DNA of 64,000 nt from Penium margaritaceum (Eukaryota > Streptophyta > Zygnematophyceae > Desmidiales > Peniaceae), in NCBI GenBank assembly GCA_023375785.1, contig SZWC01000034.1, positions 443,243 to 507,242 on the forward strand. The letters run 5' to 3'. This document shows, piece after piece, positions 1-14,700 of the stretch. Position 1 is the stretch's first letter. Each line of letters opens with the position of its first letter. The notes below the pieces were generated by a model. It was not told the origin of the DNA and ran no database searches. It saw only the letters and a program-made list of their open reading frames with translations. A program made the translations under genes and the position numbers.

Positions 1-159
1 TGGAGCCCCGGCGCCTCGCCTCTCTCGAGGCTCTACGACTGACTTCTTAGAGCTGCACTCACCTCCTGCTTCCGTCACTTCGCTACCAATCTCGTGCATG
101 CTCCATTGCTTCTGCTTGCTTCTACTCTTGCTGTTCCCACTCGTTGCATTCCTCTGACA
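1..159. other. Unidentified sequence at the left edge, possibly an LTR end
   Basis: This C/T-rich stretch is not satellite. It ends with CCTCTGACA immediately before satellite sequence begins (AGTTGGCATG). The copia LTRs elsewhere in the window end in TTCTGACA or TTCCTGACA, so this could be the 3' end of a plus-strand LTR. However, the satellite itself carries CTTGACAAAG at this phase, so the exact border is ambiguous by about ten bases. No coding potential is evident. Confidence 0.3.
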
Positions 160-3100
160 AGTTGGCATGTCCCACTGACTATGACCACAATGTTTACCAA
201 GTGACTTCTACTTCTACGAATCGTAACACGAGTCAGCCACAGTCAGAGTGCCCAATCACAGTGCAGATGTACTAGGCATGATCTTGTAGGTGCAAACAAG
301 GTAGAATACTGGTGGCTCGGTCTGGCTATCGAGTGCAATGCCTTGACAAAGTTGGCATGTGCCACTGACCATGATCACAAAGTTTACCAAGTACCTTTAA
401 CGGCTATGAATCATAACACGTGTCAGCCACAGTCAGAGTGTCCAATCACAGTGCACATCTAATATGCATGATCTTGCAGGTAGAAACAAGGTAAAAAACC
501 GGTGGCTTGGCACGGCTATTGTGCGCCATGCCTTGACAAAGTTGGCATGTGCCACTTACCATGACCACAAAGTTTACCAAGTGACATTAACTTCTACGAA
601 TCGTAACACAAGTCAGCCACTGTCAGAGTGTCCAATCGTAGTGCAGATATATTGGGCATGACCCTGCAGGTATAAACAAGGTAGAATACTGGTGGCAAGG
701 TGTGGCTATTGTGCGTAGTGCCTTGACAAAGTTGGCATGTGCCACTGACCATGACCACAAATGTATCCAAGTGACATTTACTTCTATTGATCAGAACACG
801 AGTCAGCCACGATCAGAGTGTCAAACACAGTGCAGATGTACTAGGCATGATCTTGCAGGTATAAACAAGGTAGAATATTGGTGGCTCGGTGTGGCTATTG
901 TGCGCAATGCCTTGACAAAGTTGGCATGTGCCACTGACCATGACCACAAAGTTTACCAAGTTCCTTAAACGGATATAAATCACAACTCGAGTCAGCCACG
1001 GTCAGAGTGTCAAAATAGAGTGTAGATATACTGGGCATGACCTTGCCGGTATAGACAAGGTAGAATACTAGTGGCTCCATGTGGCTGTTGTGCACAATGC
1101 CTTGACAAAGTTGGCATGTGCCACTGACCATGACCACAAATGTATTTAATTAGCTTTTACTTCTTTTGATCATAACACGAGTCAGCCATGGTCAGAGTGT
1201 CCAATCACAGTGCACATGTACTGGGCATGATCTAGCAGGTGCAAAAATGGTAGAATACTGGTGGCCCGGTGTGGCTATTGTGCGCAATGCCTTGACAAAG
1301 TTGGCATGTGTCACTGACCATGACCACAAAGTTTACCATGTGACTCTAACTTCTACGAATCATAACACGAGTCAGCCACGGTCAGAGTATCCAATCACAG
1401 TGCATATATACTAGGCATGACCATGGAGGTATATACGGGGTATAATACTGGTGGTTCGGTGTGGCTATTATGCGCAATGCGCTGACAAAGTTTACATGTG
1501 CCACTGACCATGACCACAAATGTATCAACGTAACTTTTACTTCTATTGATCATAACACGAGTCAGCCACGGTCAGAGTTTCCGTTCACAGTGCTGATATA
1601 CTAGACATGATCTTGCAGGTACAAACAAGGTAGAATACTGGTGGCTTGGTGTGGCGATTGTGCGCAATGTCTTGACAAATGTTGGCATGTACCACTGACC
1701 ATGACCACAAAGCTTACCAAGTGACTTTAACTTCTACGAATCATAACACGAGTCAGCCACGAGCAGAGTACGCAATCACAGTGCAAATCTAATATGCATG
1801 ACATTGCAGGTATAAACAGGGTAAAAAACAGTTGGCTTGGCACGGCTATTGTGCGCAATGCCTTGACAAAGTTGGCATGTGCCACTAACTATGACCACAA
1901 AGTTTACCAAGTACATTAAACGGCTATGAATAATACAACGAGTCAGCCACGGTAAGAGTGTCCAATCACAGTACAGATATACTGGGCATGACCTTCCAGG
2001 TATAAACAAGGTAGAATACTGGTGGCTCGGCGTGGCTATTGTGCGCAGTGCCTTGACAAAGTTGGCATGTGCCACTGACCATGACTACAAATGTATCCAA
2101 GTGACTTTTTCTTCTATTCATTATAACACGAGGCAGCAACGGTCAGAGTGTCCAGTCACAGTGCAAATGCACTAGGCATGACCTTGCAGGTACAAACAAG
2201 GTAGAATACTGGTGACTAGGTGTGGTTGTTGTGTGTAATGCCTTGAAAAAGTTGGCATGTGCCACTGATCATGATCACAAGGTTCACAGAGTGACTTTAA
2301 CTTCTACAAATCGTAACACGAGTCAGCCATGGTCAAAGTGCCCAGTCACAGTTCAGATGTACTAGGCATGACGTTTTAGGTTTAAAAGGGTAAAAAACCG
2401 GTGTCTTGACACAGATATTGTGCGCAATGCCTTGACAATGTTGGCATGTGCCACTGACCATGACCACAAAGTTTACCAAGTACCTAAAATGTTTATGAAT
2501 CATAACACGTGTCAGCCACGGTCAGAGTGTCCAATCACAGTGCACATATACTGGGCATGACCTTGTAGGTATAAACAAGGTAGAATACTCATGGCTCGGT
2601 GTGGCTATTGTGCGCAATGCCTTGACAAATTTGGCATGTGCCACTGACCATGACCACAAATGTATCCATATGACTTTTACTTCTATTGATCATAACACGA
2701 GTCAGCCACGGTCAGAGTGTCCAATCAGAGTGCAGATGTACTAGGCATGAGCTTGCAGGTTCAAACAAGGTAGAATACTGGTGGCTCGGTGTGGCTACTG
2801 TACGCAATGCCATGAAAAAGTTGGCATGTGCCACTGACCATGACCAAAAATGTATCCAAGTGACTTTTTCTTCTATTGATCAAAACACAAGTCAGTCGAG
2901 GTCATAGTGACCAATCACAGTGCTGATGTACTAGGCATGATCTTGCAGGTGCAAACAAGGTATAATACTGGTAGCTCGGTGTGGCTGTTATGCGCAATGC
3001 CTTGACAAAGTTGGCATGTGCCACTGACCATGACCACAAATGTATCAAAGTTACTTTTACTTCTATTGGTCATAACACAAGTCAGCCACGGTCCGAATGT

Positions 3101-6100
3101 CCAATCACACTGCAGATATACTGGGCATGATCTTGCGCTTATAAACAAGGTAGAATACTGGTAGCTCGGTGTGGCTATCGTGCGCAATGCCTTGACAAAG
3201 CTCGCATGTGCCACTGACAATGACCACAAATGTTTCCGGGTGACTTTTACTTCTATTGAGCATAACACGAGTCAGCCACTGTCAGAGTGTCCAATCACAG
3301 TGCACATGTACTAGGCATGATCTTGCAGGTTCAAGAAAGGTAGAATACTGGTGGCTCGGTGTGGCTATTGTGTGCAATGCCTTGACAAAGCTTGCATGTG
3401 CCAATGACCATTACCACAAAGTTTACCAAGTGACTTTAACTTCTACGAATCGTAACACGAGTCAGCCACGGTTAAAGTGCCCAATCACAGTGCACATCTA
3501 ATATGCATGGCCTTACAAGTATAAACAAGGTAAAAAACCGGTGGCTTGGCACGGCTATTGTGCGCAATGCCTTGACAAAGTTGGCATGTGCCACTGACCA
3601 TGACCACAAAAATTACCAAGTACCTTAAACGGCTATGAATCATAACACAAGTCAGCCACGGTCAGAGTTTCCAATCACAATGCATATATACCAGGCATGA
3701 TCTTGCAGGTGTAAACAAGGTACAAGACTCGTGGCTCGGTGTGGCGATTGTGCGCAATGCCTTGACAAAGTTGGCATGTGCCACTTACCATGACCACAAA
3801 GTTTACCAGGTGACTTTAACTCCTACGAATCATAACACGAGTCAGCCACGGTCAGAGTGTCCAATCACAGTGCATATATACTAAGCATGACCTTGCAAGT
3901 AAAAACAAGGTAGAATACTGGTGGCCCGGTGTGGCTATTGTGCGCAATGCCTTGAAAAAGTTCGCATGTGCCACTGACCATGACCACAAATGTATCCAAG
4001 TGACATTTACTTCTATTGGTCATAACAGCAGCTAGCCACGGTCAGAGTGTCCAATCACAGTGCAGATGTACTAGGCATGATCTTGCAAGTGCAAAAAGGG
4101 TATAGTACTGGTGGCTCGGTGTGGCTATTGTGCGCAATGCCCTGACATATCTGGCATGTGCCACTGACAATGACCACAAATGTATCCAAGTGACTTTTAC
4201 TTCTATTGATCATACCACAAGCCAGCCACGGTCAGAGTGTCCAATCAAAGTGCAGATATACTGAGCATGACCTTGCAGGTATAAAGAAGGTAGAATACTG
4301 GTGGCTTGGTGTGGCTATTGTGTGCAATGCCTTGACAAAGTTTGCATGTGCCACTGACCATGACCACAAATGTATGCAAGTGACTTTTACTTCTATTGAT
4401 CATAACACGAGTCAGCCACGGTTAGAGTGTCCAATCTCAGTGTAGATGGACTAGGCATGATCTTACAGGTTCAAACAAGGTCAAATGCTGGTGGCTCAGT
4501 GTGGCTATTGTGCGAAATGCCTTGACAAAGTCGGCAAGTACCACTGACCATGACCACAAAGTTTACCAAGTGACTTTAACTTCTACGAATCGTAACTAGA
4601 GTCAGCCACGGTCAGAGTGCCCAATCACAGTGCACATCTAATAAGCATGATATTTAAGGTATAAACAAGGTAAAAAACCGGTGACTTGGCACGGCTACCG
4701 TGCGCAATGCCTTGACAAAGTTGGCATGTGCCACTGACCATGACCACAAAGTTTACCAAGTACCTTAAACGGCTATGAATCATAACACGTGTCAGCCACG
4801 GTCAGAGTGTCAAATGATAGTGCTGATATACTAGGCATGATCGTTCTGGTGTAAACAAGGCACAATACTGGTGGCTCGGTGTGGCTATTGTGCGCAATAC
4901 CTTGACAAAGTTAGCATGTGCCACTGACCATGACCACAAAGTTTACCAAGTACCTTAAACGGCTATGAATTGTAACACGAGTCAGCCACAATCAGAGTGT
5001 CCAGTCACAGTGCACATATACTGGGCATGACCTTGCAGGTATAAACAAGGTAGAATACTGGTGGCCCGGTGTGGCTATTGTGCACAATGCTTTGACAAAG
5101 TTGGCATGTGCCACTGACCATGACCACAAATGTATCCAAGTGACTTTTACTTCTCGTGATCATAAAACAAGTCAGCCACAGTCAGAGTGTCCAATCACAG
5201 TGTAGATGTACTAGGCATGATCTTGCAAGTACACACAAGGTAGAACACTGGTGGCTCGGTGTGGCTATTGTGTGCAATGCCTTGGCAAACTTGGCATGTG
5301 CCACTGACCATGACCACAAAGTTTACCAAGTACCTTAAGCGGCTATGAATCAGAACACAAGTCAGCCACAGGAAGAGTGTTCAATCACAGTGCAGATATA
5401 CTGGGCATGACCTTACAGGTATAAACAAGGTAGAATACTGGTTACTTGGTGTGGCTATTGTGTGCAATGCCCTTACAAAGTTGGCATGTGCCACTGACCA
5501 TGACCACAAATGTATCCAAGTGACTTTTACTTCTATTGATTATAACACGAGTCAGCCACGGTCAGAGTGTCCAATCACAGTGCAGATGTAGTACGCATGA
5601 TCTTGCAGGTGCAAACAAGGTAGAATACTGGTGGCTCTGCGTAGCTATTGTGCGCAATGCCTTGACAAAGTTGGCATGTGCCAATGTCCATGACCAGAAG
5701 ATTACCAAGTACCTTAAACGGCTATGAATCATAGCACGAGTCAGCCACAGTCAGAGTGTCCAATCACAGTGCAGATGTACTAGGCATGATCTTGCAGGTT
5801 CAAGCAAGGTAGACTACTGGTTGCTCATTGTGGCTATTGTGCGCAATGCCTTGGCAAAGGTGGCACGTGCCACTGACCATGACCACAAACGTATCCAAGT
5901 GACTTCTACTTCTTTTGATCATAACACAAGTCAGCCACGGTTAGAGTGTCCAAACAAAGTGCATATATACTAGGCATGATATTACAGATATGGACAAGGT
6001 TAAAAACGGTGTCTTGGCATGGCTATTGTGCGCAATGCCTTGACAAAGTTGGCATGTGCCACTGACCATGACCACAAAGTTTATCAAGTACCTTCAACGG

Positions 6101-6898
6101 CTATGAATCACAACACGAGTCAGCCACAGTCAGAGTGTCCAATCAAAGTGCACATATACTGTGCATGACCTTACACGTATAAACATGGTAGAATACTGGT
6201 GGCTCCGTGTGGCTATTGTGCGCAATGCCTTGACAAAGTTGGCATGTGCCAGTGACCATAACCACAAATGTATCCAAGTGACTTTTACTTATATTAATAA
6301 TGCAACGAGTCAGCCACGGTCAGAGTGTCCAATCACAATGCAAATGTACTAGGCATGATCTTGCAGGTGCAAACAAGGTAGAATACTGGTGGCTCGGTGT
6401 GGCTATTGTGCGCAATGCCTTGACAAAGTTGGCATGTGCCACTGGCCATGACCACAAAGTTTACCAAGAGAGTTTAACTATTACGAATTGTAACACAAGT
6501 CAGCCATGGTCAAAGTGCCCAATCACAGCGTACATCTAATATGCATGATCTTGCAGGAATAAAAAAGGTAAAAAACCAGTGGCTTGGCATGGCTTTTGTG
6601 CGCAATGCCTTGACAAAGTTGGCATGTGACACTGACCATGACCATAAAGCTTACCAAGTACCTTAAACGACTATGAATCATAACACGAGTCAGCCACGAT
6701 CAGAGTGTCCAATGACAGTACAGATATACTGGGCATGATCTTGCAAGTGCAAACAAGGTAGAATACTGGTGGCTCGGTGTGGCTATTGTGCGCAATCCTT
6801 TGACAAAGTTGGCAAGTGCCACTGACCATGACCACAAATTTATTCAAGTGACTTATACTTCTATTGATTGTAACACGAGTAAGGCTACACACCGGTAC

Positions 6899-7019
6899 GG
6901 AACCGCGGTTCTGAGAATGGAACCGGAACCGCGGTTCCGGTTCCAGCTCGGAACCGGAACCGCGGTTCCGGTTCCGGAACTGCGGTTCCTCATGGAACCG
7001 CGGTTCCAGTCACGGTTCC
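6899..7019. repeat. Left subterminal palindrome cluster of the MITE
   Basis: The 14-bp perfect palindrome GGAACCGCGGTTCC and one-base variants recur here, joined by GGAACC and GGTTCC half-sites. Such subterminal arrays in hAT elements are usually transposase-binding sites; here they would also let each end fold into hairpins on its own. Confidence 0.9.
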
Positions 7020-7215
7020 ACAGAAGTTCCTCTCATATGCAAGGAACATGAAGCATAATCGGCTACCACTATCATGTNAGTCCTTCAACACTCCTCAATT
7101 GTACGTGGGTAATTGATTGGAGTACTCACATGGCCTCAAAGGGTGCCACATCAGAGAAAATAGCCTAAAACCTCCCCCCTCCCCACACATTATCTCCTCC
7201 ATATACCTGGGCTTT

Positions 7216-7316
7216 GGAACCGCGGTTCCTGGACGGTTCCAGAATCTCGGAACCGGAACCGCGGTTCCGGTTCCGGAACCGGAACCGCGGTTCCGGAACC
7301 ACGGTTCCTGGAACCT
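7216..7316. repeat. Right subterminal palindrome cluster of the MITE
   Basis: Mirror counterpart of the left cluster: three copies of GGAACCGCGGTTCC or near variants plus half-sites. Together with the left cluster it makes the element a potential large fold-back. Confidence 0.9.
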
Positions 7317-10300
7317 GTGTGCACCCTTAAACACGAGTCAGCCACGGTCAGAATGTCCACTCTCAGTGGAGATGTACTAGGCATGATCTTGCAGGTGCAA
7401 ACAACGTATCATACTGGTGGCGCGATGTGGCTATTGTGCGCAATGCCTTGACAATGTTGGCATGTGCCACTGACCATGACCACAAATAACACGAGTCAGC
7501 CACGGTCAGAGTACCCAGCCACAGCGCACATCTAACATGCATGACCTTGCAGGTCTAAACAAGGTAGAAAACCGGTGTCTTGGCACGGCTATTGTGCGCA
7601 ATGCCTTGACAAAAATGGCATGTGCCACTGACCATCATCACAAAATTAACCAAGTACCTTAAACGGCTATGAATCCTAACACGAGTTAGCCACGGTCAAA
7701 GTGTCCAATCACAGTAGAGATATACTGGGCATGACCTTACAGGTATAAACAGGGTAAAAAACCGGTGTCTTGGCACGGCTATTGTGCGCAATGCCTTGAC
7801 AAAATTGGCATGTGCCACTGACCATGACCACAAACTTTACCAAGTGACTTTAACTTCTACAAATCGTAACACGAGTCAGCCACAGTCATAGTGCCCAATC
7901 ACAGTTTAGATGTACTAGGCATGACCTTGCAGGTATAAACAAGGTAAAAAACCGGTGGCTTGGCACGTATATTGTGCGCAATGCCTTTACAAAGTTGGCA
8001 TGTGCCACTGACCATGACCACAAAGTTTACCAAGTACCTTAAACGGCTATGAATCATAGCACAAGTCAGCCACGGTCAGAGTGTCCAATCACAGTGCAGA
8101 TATACTCGGCATGACCTTCCAGGCATAAACAAGGTAGAATACTGGTGGCTCGGTGTGGCTATTACCCGCAATGCCTTGACAAAGTTGGCATGTGCCACAG
8201 ACCATGGACACACATGTCTTCAAGTGACTTTAACTTCTACGAATTGTAACACGAGTCAGCCACAATCACAGTGCACATCTACTATGCATGACCTTGCAGG
8301 TATAAACAAGGAAAAAAACGGTCTCTTGGCACGGATATTGTGGGCAATGCCTTGAAAATGTTGGCATGTGCCAATTTAACTTATACGAATCATAACACTA
8401 GTCAGCCACAGTCAGAGTGCCCAATCACAGTTCAGATGTATTAGGCATGTCCTTGCAGGTATAAACAAGGTCAGAAAATGGTGGCTTGGCACGGCTACTA
8501 TGCGCAATGCCTTGACAAAGTTGGCATGTACCACCCACGATGACCACAAAGTTTACCAAGTACCTTAACTGGCTATGAATCGTATCACGAGTCAGCCACG
8601 GTCAGAATGCCCAATCACAGTGCAGATATACCGGGCATGACCTTGCAGAAACAAACAGGGTAGAATACTGGTGGCTCGGTGTGACTATTGTGCGCAATGC
8701 CTTCACAAAGTTGGCATGTGCCAGTGACCATGACCACAAATGTATCCAAGTGACTTTTACTTCCACTGATCATAACACAAGTCAGCCACTGTCAGAGTGT
8801 CCAATCACAATGCAGATGTACTAGGCATGATATTGCAGGTGCAAACAAGGTAGAATACTGGTGGCTCCGTGTGGCTATTGTGCGCAATGCCTTGACAAAG
8901 TTGGCATGTGCCACTGACCATGACCACATAGTTTACCAAGTGACTTTAATTTCTACGAATTGTAACACGAGTCAGCCACGGTCAGAGTGCCCAATGACAT
9001 TGCACATATAATATGCATGACCTTGCAGGTATAAACAAGGTAAAAAACCGGTGGCTTGGCCCTGCTATTGTATGCCATGCCTTGACAAAAATGGCATGTG
9101 CCACTGACCATGACCACAAAGTTAACCAAGTACCTTAAACGGCTATGAATCATAACACGAGTCAGCCACGGTCAGAGTGTCCAATCACAGTGCAGATACA
9201 CTGGGCATGACCTTGCAGGTATAAACAAGGTAGAATACTGGTGGCTCGTTGTGGCTATTGTGTGCAATGCCTTGACAAAGTTGGCATGTGCCACTGACCA
9301 TGACCACAACGTTTATGACGTGACTTTAACTTCTACAAATCGTAACACGAGTCAGCCACGATCAGAGTGCCCAATCACAGTGCACATCTAATATGCATGA
9401 CCGTAGAAGTATAAACAAGGTTAAAATCTGGTGGCTTGGCACAGCTATTTTGCGCAATGCGTTGACAATGTTGGCATGTGCCACCGACCATGACCACAAA
9501 GTTTACCAAGTACCTTAAACGGCTATGAATCATAACACGAGTAAGCCACGGTAAGAGTGTTAAATCACAGTGCAGATGTACTATGCATGATCTTGCAGGT
9601 ACAAACAAGGAAGAATTCTTGTGGCTCGGTGTGGCTATTGTGCGCAATGCCTTGACAAAGTTGGCATGTGCCACTGACCATGACCACAATGTCTACCAAG
9701 AGATTTTTACGTATACGAATCGTAACACGAGTCAGCCATAGTCAGAGTACCCAATCACAGTTCAGATGTACTAGGCATGACCTTGCAGGTATAAACAAGG
9801 TCAAAAACCTGTGGCTTGGCACGACGACTGTGCGCAATGCCTTGACAAAGTTGGCATGTGCCACTGACAATGACCACAAAGTCTACCAAGTACCTTAAAC
9901 GGCTATGAATCTTAACACGAGTCAGCCACGGTCAGAGTGTCCAATCACAGTACAGATATACTGGGCATAAAGTTGCAAGTACAAACAAGGTAGAATATAG
10001 GTGGCTCAGTGTGACTATTGTGGGCAATGCCTTAAATAAGTTGGCATGTGCCACTAACCATGACCAGAAATAGATCCAAGTGACTTTTACGTCTAGTGAT
10101 CATAACACAAGTCAACCACGGTCATAGTGTCCAATCACAGTGTACATGTACTAGGCATGATCTTGCAGGTGCAAACAAGGAAAAATACTGTTGGCTCGAT
10201 GTGGCTATTGGGCGCAATGCCTTGACACTGTTGGCATGTGCCACTGACCATGACCACATTGTTTACCAAGTGACTTTAACTTCTACAAATTGTAACACGA

Positions 10301-11442
10301 GTCAGCCACGGTCCGAGTGCCCAGTGACATTGCACATCTAATATGCATGACCTTGCAGGTATAAACATGGTAAAAAACCGGTGGCTTGGCACGGCTATTG
10401 TATGCAATGCCTTGACAAAGTTGGCATGTGCCACTGACCATGACCACGAAGTGAATCATAACACAAGTCAGCCACAGTCAGAGTATCAAATCATAGTGCA
10501 TATGTACTGGGCATGACCTTACAGGTATAAACAAGGTAGAATATTGGTGGCTCGGTGTGGCTATTGTTCGCAATGCCTTGACAAAGTTGGCATGTGCACT
10601 GACCATGACCGCAAATGTATCCAAGTGACATTTACTTCTATTGATCATAACAGGAGTCTGCCACGGTCAGAGTGTCCAATCACAGTGCAGATATACTGGG
10701 CATGACCTTGCAGGTATAAACAAGGTAGAATACTAGTGGCTCGGTGTGGCTATTGTGTGCAATGCCTTGACAAAGTTGGCATGTGCCACTGTCCATGACC
10801 ACAAAGTTTACCATGTGACTTAAACTTCTACGAATCGCAACACGAGTCAGCCACAGTCAGAGTGCCCAATCACAGTATACATCTAATATGCATGACCTTA
10901 CAAGTATAAACAAGGTAAAAAACCGGTGTATTGGCACGGCTATTGTGCGAAATGCCTTGACAATGTTGGCATGTGCCACTGACCATGACCACAAAGCTTA
11001 CCAAGTACAATAAACGGCTATGAATCATAACACGAGTCAGCCACGGTCAGAGTGTCCAATCACAGTGCAAATGTACTAGGCATGATCTTGCACATGCAAA
11101 CAAGGTAGAATACTGGTGGTTCGGTGTGGCTATTGTGCGCAATGCCTTGACAAAGTTGGCATGTGCCACTGACCATGACCACAATGTTTACCAAGTGACT
11201 CTAACTTATACGAATTGTAACACGAGTCAGCAACAATCAGAGTGCCCAATCACAGTTCAGATGTACTAGGCATGACCTTGCAGGAATAAACAAGGTCAAC
11301 AACCGGTGGCTTTGCACGGCTACTGTGCGCAGTGACTTGTCAAAGTTCGCATGTGCCACTGACCATGACCATATAGTCTACCAAGTACCTGAAACGGGTA
11401 TCAATCGTAACACAAGTCAGCTACGGTCAGAGTGTCCAATCA

Positions 11443-14400
11443 CAGTGCATATGTACTAGGCATTATAGTGCAGGTGCAAACAAGGTAGAATACTGGTGGC
11501 TCGGTGTAGCTATTGTGCGCAATGCCTTGACAAAGTTGGCATGTGCCACTGACCATGACCACGAGTCAGCCATGGTCAGAGTGCCCAATCACAGTGCACA
11601 TCTAATATGCATGACCTTACAAGTATAAACAAGGTAAAAAACCGGTGGCTTGGCACGACTATTGTTCGTAATGCCTTGACAATGTTGGCATGTGCCAGTA
11701 ACCATGTCCACAAAGTTTACCAAGTACCTTAAAAGGCTATGAATGATAACACGAGTCAGCTCGGTCAGAGTATCCAATCACAGTGCAGATGTACTAGGCA
11801 TTATCTTACAGGTGCAAACAAGGTAGACTACTGGTGGCTCGGTGTGGCTATTGTACGCAATGCCTTGACAAAGTTGGCATGTGCCACTGACCATGACCAC
11901 AATGTTTACCAAGTGACTTTCACTTATACGAATCGTAACACGAGTCAGCCATATTCAGAGTGCCGAGTCACAGTACAGATGTACTAGGCATGACTTTGTA
12001 GGTATAAACAAGGTCAAAAACCGGTGGCTTGGCATGGCTATTGTGCGCAAAGCCTTGACAAAGTTGGCATGTGCCACTGACCATGACCACAAATTCTACC
12101 ACGTACCTTAAACGGCTATGAATCTTAACACGGGTCAGCCACGGTCAGAGTGTCCAATCACAGTGCAGATCTACTGGGCATGACCTTGGAGGTACAATCA
12201 AGGTAGAATACTTGTGTCTCGGTGTGACTACTATGCGCAATGCCTTGACAAAGTTGGCATGTGCCACTGACAATGACCACAAATGTACCCAACTGACTTT
12301 TATTTCTACTGATCATAACACAAGTTAGCCACGGTCAGAGTGTCCAATCACAGTGCAGATGTACTAGGCATTATCTTACAGGTGCAAACAAGGTAGAATA
12401 CTGGTGGCTTGGTGTGGCTATTGTGCGCAATGCCTTGACAAAGTTGGCATGTGCCACTGACCATGACCACGTACTTAACCAAGTGACATTAACTTCTACG
12501 AATTGTAACACAAGTCAGCCACGGTCAGAATGCCCAATGACATTGCACATCTAATATGCATGACCTTGAAGGTATAAAAAAGGAACAAAACCGGTGGCTT
12601 TGCACGGTTATTGTATGCAATGCCTTGTCAAAGTTGGCATGTGCCACTGACCATGACCATAAAGTCTACCAAGTACCTTAAACGGCTATCAATCGTAACA
12701 CAAGTCAGCCACGGTCAGAGTGTCCAATCACAGTGCATATGTACTAGGCATTATAGTGCAGGTGCAAACAAGGTAGAATACTGGTGGCTCGGTGTGGCTA
12801 TTGTACGCAATGCCTTGACAAAGTTGGCATGTGCCACAGACCATGACCCCATAGTTTACCAGGTGACTTCAACTTCTACGATTCGTAACACGAGTCAGCC
12901 ACGGTCAGAGTGCCCAATCACAGTGCACATCTAATATGAATGACCTTACAAGTATAAACAAGTTAAAAAACCGGTGGCTTGGCATGACTATTGTGCGCAA
13001 TGCCTTGAAAATGTTGGCATGTGCCAGTGACCATGACCACAAAGTTTACCAAGTACCTTACACGGCTATGAATCATAACACGAGTCAGCCACGGTCAGAG
13101 TGTCCAATCACAGTGCAGATGTACTAGGCATGATCTTACAGGTGAAAACAAGGTAGAATACTGGTGGCTTGGTGTGGCTATTGTACGCAATGCCTTGACA
13201 AAGTTGGCATGTGCCACTAACGATGACCACAATGTTTACCAAGTGACTTTAACTTATACGAATCGTAACACGAGTCAGCCATATTCAGAGTGCCCAATCA
13301 CTGTACAGATGTACTGCGCATGACTTCGCAGGTATAAACAAGGTCAAAAACCGGTGGCATGGCATGGATATTGTGCGCAAAGCCTTGACAAAGCTGGCAT
13401 GTGCCACTGACCATGACCACAAAGTCTACCAAGTACCTTAAACGGCTATGAATCTTAACACGGGTCAGCCACAGTCAGAGTGTCCAATCACAGTGCAGAT
13501 CTACAGGGCATGCCCTTGGAGGTACAATCAAGGTAGAATACTTGTAGCTCTGTGTGACTATTATGCGCAATGCCTTGACAAAGTTGGCATGTGCCACTGA
13601 CCATGACCACAAATGTATCCAAGTGACATTTACTTCTCCTGATCATAACACAAGTTAGCCACGGTCAGAGTGTCCAATCACAGTGCAGATGTAGTAGGCA
13701 TGATCTTGCAGGTGCAAACAAGGTAGAATACTGGTGGCTTGGTGTGGCTATTGTGCGCAATGCCTTGACAAAGTTGGCATGTGCCACTGACCATGACCAT
13801 GTAGTTTACCAAGTGACTTTAACTTCTACGAATTGTAACAAGAGTCAGCCACGGTCAGAGTGCCCAATGACGTTGCACATCTAATATGCATGACCTTGAA
13901 GGTATAAAGAAGGTAAAAGACCGGTGGCTTTGCACGGTTATTGTATGCAATGCCTTGTCAAAGTTGGCATGTGCCACTGACCATGACCATAAAGTCTACC
14001 AAGTACCTTAAACGGCTATCAATCTCAACACATGTCAGCCACGGTCAGAGTGTCCAATCACAGTGCATATGTACTAGGCATGATAGTGCAGGTGCAAACA
14101 AGGTAGAATACTGGTGGATCGGTGTGGCTATTGTGCGCAATGCCTTGACAAAGTTGGCATGTGCCACTGACCATGACCACATAGTTTACCAAGTGACTTT
14201 AACTTCTACGAATCGTAATAGAGTAAGCCACGGTCAGAGTGCCCAATCACAGTGCACGTGTAATATGCATGAGCTTACAAGTATAAACAAGGTAAAAAAC
14301 CGGTGGCTTGGCACGACTAGTGTGCGCAATGCCTTGTCAATGTTAGCATGTGCCAGTGACCATGACCACAAAGTTTACCAAGTACCTTAAACGGCTATGA

Positions 14401-14700
14401 TTCATAACACGAGTCAGCCAATGTCAGCGTGTCCAATCACAGTGGAGATGTACTAGGCATGATCTTACAGGTGCAAACAAGGTAGAATACTGGTGGCTCG
14501 GTGTGGCTATTGTACGCAATGCCTTGACAAAGTTGGCATGTGCCACTGACCATGACCACAATGTTTACCAAGTGACTTTAAATTATACGAATCGTAACAC
14601 GAGTCAGCCATATTCAGAGTGCCCAATCACAGTACAGATGTACTAGGCATGACTTTGTAGGTATAAACAAGGTAAAAAGCCGGTGGCTTGGCACGGCTAT
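11443..14700 (+). repeat. Local amplification of a seven-monomer (1,330-bp) block
   Basis: Diagnostic variants recur at a spacing of seven monomers. CAGTGCATATGTACTAGGCA with the rare following bases T(T/G)ATAGTGCAGG is at 11,443, 12,731 and 14,061. GGTATAAACAAGGTCAAAAA is at 12,001 and 13,331, with a related copy at 14,660. Spacing is 1,330 bp, except the first interval (1,288 bp), which is explained by a 42-bp deletion in the monomer near 11,562. This gives two full copies and one partial copy. The sequence shows the register directly; unequal exchange or replication slippage is the inferred cause. Confidence 0.85.

Larger units (their letters stand above)
6880..7329. mobile_element. hAT-like MITE with 8-bp target-site duplication
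   Basis: A 450-bp insertion splits one satellite monomer. The 8-bp AACACGAG is present just before it (6,872-6,879) and again just after it (7,330-7,337); removing the element and one copy restores a normal monomer. The ends are inverted repeats: the left starts TAAGGCTACACACC and the right, read inward on the other strand, TAAGGGTGCACACC. An 8-bp duplication with TA(A)GGG-like ends is typical of hAT elements. It is too short to encode transposase and no frame resembles one, so it is non-autonomous. The middle holds one undetermined base (N at about 7,078). The left and right subterminal regions are packed with a palindromic motif, listed separately. Confidence 0.9.
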
